A stretch of DNA of 64,000 bases from Microcoleus sp. FACHB-672 (lineage in GTDB: Bacteria > Cyanobacteriota > Cyanobacteriia > Cyanobacteriales > Oscillatoriaceae): the NCBI RefSeq assembly GCF_014695725.1, contig NZ_JACJOU010000002.1, positions 120,691 through 184,690 on the forward strand. The letters run 5' to 3'. A program made the translations under genes and the position numbers. The notes under the pieces were generated by a model. It was not told where the DNA came from and searched no databases. It saw only the letters and a list, made by a program, of their open reading frames with translations. Positions 60,689 to 64,000 of the stretch are shown here, piece by piece. The first letter of the stretch is position 1, and each line of letters opens with the position of its first letter.

Positions 60689-60793
60689 GGTCGTGCTTAT
60701 CAACTCCACTGTTAGTTATGCAGCAGTTTTACTTTAACCGGCACGACTTACACTCAAACTCGGATGCAATATGCTGTAATATTTTGTTTGTAA

Positions 60794-61165
60794 ATGTCTT
60801 TGATGGCAGCGGCAATGTGCGGTGTAGATGCACCGGAAACGGATCAGCCACTCGGCATAAAATCACGCGATAAACTAAGAGAATTATTGAAGAACGGAAA
60901 AGTAGAATTCTATGCAATTGAGCAAGACCGCTACGGGCGCACAATCGCGGAGCTTGCAGTGACGACCGGCGACCCCAAAGAAATCTTCGTGAATGAAAAG
61001 ATGGTCAGCCTCGGCATGGCCTACCATTACGCGAAATATTCAGGTAATTGTCCAAATAAAGCAGCGATAGAAGCAGCCGAAGAAGTTGCGCGAACAGGCC
61101 GGTTTGGCGTGTGGAGAACTGCCGGCGCGGTAAAGCCTTGGGACTATAGAAAAACTCAAAATTAG
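60794..61165 (+). pseudogene. 5'-truncated staphylococcal-nuclease-like gene
   Basis: The 123-aa frame matches thermonucleases from CGVDAPETDQPLGIKSRDKLRELL through EQDRYGRTIAELAV to GRFGVWRTAGAVKPWDYRK. The first strands with the calcium-binding DGDT and the VRL arginine (Arg35 of nuclease) are missing, and ATG 60794 is only an internal Met. Probably inactive; alternatively the start lies in a frameshifted upstream segment. Confidence 0.7.
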
Positions 61166-61239
61166 AACGTCAGATAAATTGTCCATCAGAGAGCGATCAA
61201 GGCTGCCCTAAGTTTTGTCCATTCATATCGAGTTACCCA

Positions 61240-62091
61240 ATGAGCCGAAAAACTCCTAAAACAAAGGAAAAAATTGCCCAACTTATAGCCAGCTTGCCTA
61301 GCGATAGCCTCCGACAGCAGGCTAAGACGCCGGCTCAGATAGAAGAATGGGAGAAGCAGCGAAAAACCCAGCTTCTTGTAGCTGAGTGCTGGAGAGCTAA
61401 ATATTTAAAAAAGGGATATTACCCAGTAGATGAGGCTTTAGATCGGCAAGAAATTTGTCAGCGAAAAGCTGACTTAATTAACTGCTGTGTTAATGAGTAC
61501 AAAGCTTTGTGGGAACTTTGCAAGGTCGCCGAAAAATCTGTCAAAGAACTCTACCAATTTCTTCAAGATTCAACAGATTTTGTGAAGACTTTACCCAAAC
61601 CTTTTGTCCAATCATGGTACAAGTTTTTTCATGACGCTAGCTTAAAACAGTATCCTTTTAATTCAGCTTATGATTTACTTGTAAAGACTTTAAAGGAACA
61701 AGTTGACGATACTTTCTGTGTTTGCTTGGAATCTTACTATGAGGTTCCGATAAAAAAGTGGAGAAAGGCAGCTAAGCAATACACTGAAATTTTTGAGAAA
61801 GCTGGGCCAAATGGCATTTACCCAGAACTTAGCAAAAAAGAAGAGCAGGCACTAAAAACAAATTTGGTCTGGAATAAAGTCGGTTTTTCTTGGATCGGGA
61901 TGGTTTTGTGTACGTGTCAATTTGAGGCAGAAAATGATCCACTGCTGATGAAGAAATTGGTGGAGTACAACAAAGCTCAGCAAGAAGCGCTGAGTTTAGC
62001 CGTGACCGCTAGCTACAGAATGCGCGGCTGGGCATGGCAAAAAGGCGAGTTGCTTGAGACTGGGGCAGGTGGTATTTACCTCAAACCTTAA
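61240..62091 (+). CDS. hypothetical helical protein
   Basis: The 283-aa protein is almost all helix, Lys/Glu-rich, with a Cys-containing middle (FCVCLESYYEVP) and a C-terminal ASYRMRGWAWQKGELLETGAGGIYLKP. No signal peptide or named domain. Good start MSRKTPKTKEKIAQLIA. Unrecognised. Confidence 0.6.
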   Translation: MSRKTPKTKEKIAQLIASLPSDSLRQQAKTPAQIEEWEKQRKTQLLVAECWRAKYLKKGYYPVDEALDRQEICQRKADLINCCVNEYKALWELCKVAEKSVKELYQFLQDSTDFVKTLPKPFVQSWYKFFHDASLKQYPFNSAYDLLVKTLKEQVDDTFCVCLESYYEVPIKKWRKAAKQYTEIFEKAGPNGIYPELSKKEEQALKTNLVWNKVGFSWIGMVLCTCQFEAENDPLLMKKLVEYNKAQQEALSLAVTASYRMRGWAWQKGELLETGAGGIYLKP

Positions 62092-62186
62092 CAAAACTTC
62101 AAATCTGGATCGCGCTTCATCCGACGCTTGAGCAGCCCCTCTATGTTGGTATTGCAAATGTTTCAACCTTCATGGGGGTCTGTCTT

Positions 62187-62363
62187 ATGCTCGACATCCA
62201 CACCATTATCATTGGCTCAATCATCCTGGGTACGTTCATTGGTATAGCTGACTATCTAAAAGATCCACTGCTGTGGTTGGCAAGCCGGGCTGCTTTTGGT
62301 ATCTATTACTTCCTGCTGATACATAAGGCTTTCACAACCTTCCTCAATGCCATCCTTAGATAA
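62187..62363 (+). CDS. small membrane protein
   Basis: ATG 62187 (MLDIHTIIIGSIILGTFIGIADYLKDPLLWLASRAAFGIYYFLLIHKAF) gives 58 aa with two hydrophobic helices. Unrecognised; small two-helix membrane proteins can be holin- or toxin-like, but nothing here proves that. Confidence 0.45.
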   Translation: MLDIHTIIIGSIILGTFIGIADYLKDPLLWLASRAAFGIYYFLLIHKAFTTFLNAILR

Positions 62364-62402
62364 CAGACAATCAATTTCAAAGTTTCACGAAACTCCGTGA
62401 GC

Positions 62403-62822
62403 TTAGCCTTCCAGTAGCTTTAAGATTGCTTCAACATCCTTCAGGCTGACCTTGGATTTTGGATGCTTGTCCTTGAGCTGGTTGAGAAGGATTGCCGGCT
62501 CTGGTAGATCGCCGATTGCCGGTGCCGGTGCGCTTGGTCGGTGTGCCGGTTCTTGCTGCAAGTCCGCCACCTGCCGGCGAAGCCCTTCGATTTCCTCCAA
62601 AAACTCAGAAGTCGCAAGTGCTTGTTCGCTGGGGAAAATCGCAGTTTGCTCCTCCAACAGCTCGATTTTCTCTTCCAGCTTTTGAATATTCAGCACTGCT
62701 ATACGGTGCTTTTCTTGGATTTCGTTGCATTCTCGGTCTAGCTCGTCTCGTTCCCGTTGGATGGCTGCGAGTTGCTCTTGTAAGTCATTGATTTCTTGCC
62801 CGGACTGTTCCGGGCTTACTCT
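62403..62822 (-). CDS. coiled-coil C-terminal part made by -1 frameshift
   Basis: The frame has no ATG, GTG or TTG between an upstream TGA and a GTG at 62696, yet the segment before that GTG is clearly coding (RVSPEQSGQEINDLQEQLAAIQRERDELDRECNEIQEK). Read after a -1 slip at GGGAAAA (62822-62828) it adds 139 residues to the 118 encoded by the preceding gene. It has a coiled coil at about 5-70, a Pro-rich linker (HRPSAPAPAIGDLPEP) and an end helix (KVSLKDVEAILKLLEG). An internal GTG start giving 97 aa is also possible. Confidence 0.55.
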   Translation of the reverse strand, partial: RVSPEQSGQEINDLQEQLAAIQRERDELDRECNEIQEKHRIAVLNIQKLEEKIELLEEQTAIFPSEQALATSEFLEEIEGLRRQVADLQQEPAHRPSAPAPAIGDLPEPAILLNQLKDKHPKSKVSLKDVEAILKLLEG

Positions 62823-62828
62823 TTTCCC
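62798..62828 (-). promoter_or_regulatory. -1 programmed frameshift signal
   Basis: On the minus strand the zero frame reads CTG GGA AAA GAG TAA. The heptamer G GGA AAA (62828-62822) fits X XXY YYZ exactly, followed after 6 nt by the hairpin GCCCGGA-ACAG-TCCGGGC (62815-62798), a perfect 7-bp GC-rich stem. This is the layout of a -1 frameshift site. There is no T-run, which argues against a terminator. Confidence 0.6.
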
Positions 62829-63175
62829 AGGCGTTCATCTAGCGCTGCCGGCAGGTTTTTATCAATGAGATTGTTTACCAAGTCCCCCAGGCGCGATTCA
62901 ATCTCTGCCCTCACGCTCTCGGCAATCGCCGGTATCAGCCGTTCAATTAAAGATTCTTCGTCTACAGCGCTGTCTACTACCTTTCTTCTATTGTCTACAT
63001 TCTTGTCTACACTTGTAGCTTTTTTATTTGCTCTGTCTACATCTGTAGACATTTGCAAAGCTTCTATTACCAGCCGTTGAGCGCAAATACTTAAGCTTTC
63101 GCCAGGTAGCGCTAAAGCTTCTAATGCTTGTCTGGCATCAACTTTGAGCCTAAACTGAATCAATGGGCTAGGCAT
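62816..63175 (-). CDS. DNA-binding-like protein, zero-frame product (119 aa)
   Basis: The protein (MPSPLIQFRLKVDARQALEALALPGESLSICAQRLVIEAL) begins with a strand and two helices in ribbon-helix-helix order. A low-complexity VD-rich region (DVDRANKKATSVDKNVDNRRKVVDSAVDEE) and a helical IERLIPAIAESVRAEIESRLGDLVNNLIDKNLPAALDERLGKE follow. The stop sits just after a slippery heptamer, so a longer fused 257-aa form is likely. It may regulate or segregate an element. Confidence 0.6.
   Translation of the reverse strand: MPSPLIQFRLKVDARQALEALALPGESLSICAQRLVIEALQMSTDVDRANKKATSVDKNVDNRRKVVDSAVDEESLIERLIPAIAESVRAEIESRLGDLVNNLIDKNLPAALDERLGKE
62960..63050. repeat. GTCTAC direct repeats with TGTCTACA palindrome
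   Basis: GTCTAC occurs at 62960, 62972, 62993, 63005 and 63035, and inverted GTAGAC at 63045. TGTCTACA-TC-TGTAGACA (63034-63051) is a perfect palindrome. They lie inside the RHH-like gene, in the VD-rich region. Confidence 0.6.
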
Positions 63176-63224
63176 TACTGTAGACTCCTTAACCTCCTTT
63201 TAAGAGGTGAATTTCTTATATCAT

Positions 63225-63938
63225 TTAGTTCGTATTATCTATGTTTAATAGTTGACATAAATCGTCATTGTAGATAGCTTTTTTATAATTATCCGCAACT
63301 CGAATCTGGTCTATAGTTAAATTTTTAGCTAGCCTAAAATTAGGTTTAGAATGCCTTTTATAATCATCATACGTTAAATCACGATTGAAAAAATAATCAT
63401 CTTCATAAGATTTTTGTGGTTTTGTATGGCGCTCCTCCCATTTCTTAAAATCCCAGAAAATAGTCCCTGAGAAGTTTGAGCGTGCAAGATCAGTCTCCAT
63501 AAATATCGCTGCTTTTATGTGAGCATTGCTCAAATTAATTTCTTGAAGTCTAGATCTAGTAAAGTCAGCGAGGTAAAGAAAAGCTCCATTAAATTTTGCA
63601 AAAGCGAAATCTCCATCAGTAGCATTAGCAGAGTCTAAGTTAGCATCTGTAAAATTAGCTTCTTGAAAATTAGCTCGATTAAGATTAGCGTGACTAAGAT
63701 TGGCGTCTGTAAAATTAGCTTTTTGAAAATTAGAATAACTAAGATCAGCTTTATCAAGATTTGCCTCTTTAAATAAGGAACTTTCAAAAACTGCTCCTGT
63801 TAAAGTAGAACCTTCCATCTGAGCTTTATAAAAATTAGCTCTTGAGAAATTACCACTAAAATTAAAATATTTTAACTTTGCACATCTTACAGCAAATTCG
63901 AAGTCTATGAGGTACAGTAGCAGCAATGTGTAAACCAA
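63225..63938 (-). CDS. pentapeptide repeat protein
   Basis: The 237-aa protein has about 28 pentapeptides (NFSRANFYKAQMEGSTLTG ... ANLDKADLSYSNFQKANF ...) ending near residue 160. An Asp/Tyr/Lys-rich tail (FNRDLTYDDYKRHSKPNFRLAKNLTIDQIRVADNY) follows. The TTG start is uncertain. The N-terminal hydrophobic stretch may be a membrane anchor. Distinct from the longer pentapeptide gene at 15.2 kb. Confidence 0.75.
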   Translation of the reverse strand: MVYTLLLLYLIDFEFAVRCAKLKYFNFSGNFSRANFYKAQMEGSTLTGAVFESSLFKEANLDKADLSYSNFQKANFTDANLSHANLNRANFQEANFTDANLDSANATDGDFAFAKFNGAFLYLADFTRSRLQEINLSNAHIKAAIFMETDLARSNFSGTIFWDFKKWEERHTKPQKSYEDDYFFNRDLTYDDYKRHSKPNFRLAKNLTIDQIRVADNYKKAIYNDDLCQLLNIDNTN

Positions 63939-64000
63939 TTTTTGAGATGTTCGAGATTCATTAATTGAAGTGCTAGTTTAATTAAACCATCAACTCCAGA

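Noticed and set aside
61185..61210. Possible attR: AGTTTTGTCCATT similar to the tRNA-Val end
   Set aside because: Only 12 of 13 bases match and the T-arm sequence before it does not; chance is likely.
62798..62815. Hairpin after the RHH-like gene considered as a terminator
   Set aside because: No T-run follows and the downstream frame is coding; it fits a frameshift stimulator better.

Overview
The window is from a filamentous cyanobacterium, probably of the Microcoleus/Oscillatoriales kind. Lineage markers are RuBisCO accumulation factor (raf1), a Tic22-like protein, a DUF6464 protein, pentapeptide-repeat proteins, a Ser/Thr kinase with WD40 repeats, a Ycf46-type AAA ATPase and a Ycf35/DUF1257 protein. 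Intergenic DNA carries heptameric short tandem repeats. A GCCGG-containing hexamer recurs every few hundred bases, except in one cluster noted below.

1-27.4 kb looks like chromosomal backbone. It opens with a minus-strand array of at least seven packed tRNA genes (Asp, a CTC-anticodon tRNA, Cys, Met, Trp, Glu, Tyr), preceded by a promoter and a structured leader. Then come an FAD oxidoreductase, a YidD-like protein with a Cys-rich tail, rplU-rpmA, hemB, a GNAT acetyltransferase, a degenerate histidine kinase, a Sua5/YrdC protein, a large RTX protein, prmC, a Tic22-like protein, tRNA-Pro with a decayed HNH relic, pentapeptide and thioredoxin-fold proteins, an alpha/beta hydrolase lacking its nucleophile, raf1, a sulfur cluster (SLC13 permease, small UspA-like protein, cysC) and a kinase-WD40 protein.

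27.5-50.5 kb looks like an integrated plasmid- or phage-like element beside tRNA-Val(GAC). It starts with a tyrosine integrase and an excisionase-like gene, then a replication/regulation block (zinc-ribbon proteins, winged-helix proteins, a ribbon-helix-helix protein divergent from a Xre repressor, a KfrA-like DNA-binding protein and its coiled-coil partner). It continues with a Ycf46/DUF2997/DUF1257 module, many small genes, and a minus-strand operon whose centre is a large protein with the DxDGD signature of double-psi beta-barrel RNA polymerases of the RdRP/YonO type. That protein is co-transcribed with a C39 peptidase, a membrane coiled-coil protein and an HU-GYF protein. The right part holds AlkB-like, SLOG, Gp37/Gp68 (DUF5131) and cytosine methyltransferase genes. 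No capsid, terminase or portal genes were recognised. A repeated leader motif (GCTWTCGC, often encoding MLSLxDFD) precedes several of these genes. The right end of the element could not be fixed.

50.6-64 kb is a mosaic: msrA, a decayed IS5-family transposase, and a tightly overlapping five-gene conflict cassette at 51.94-59.38 kb (Trypco1/CU044_2847, MoxR/ChlI AAA ATPase, ChlD-like VWA, CHAT protease, NACHT NTPase). The cassette almost lacks the genome's GCCGG word, which suggests recent acquisition. It is followed by a secreted protein, a truncated SNase, hypothetical genes, a DNA-binding gene that appears to be joined to a downstream coiled-coil frame by a -1 frameshift signal (slippery GGGAAAA, stop, GC hairpin), and a pentapeptide protein.
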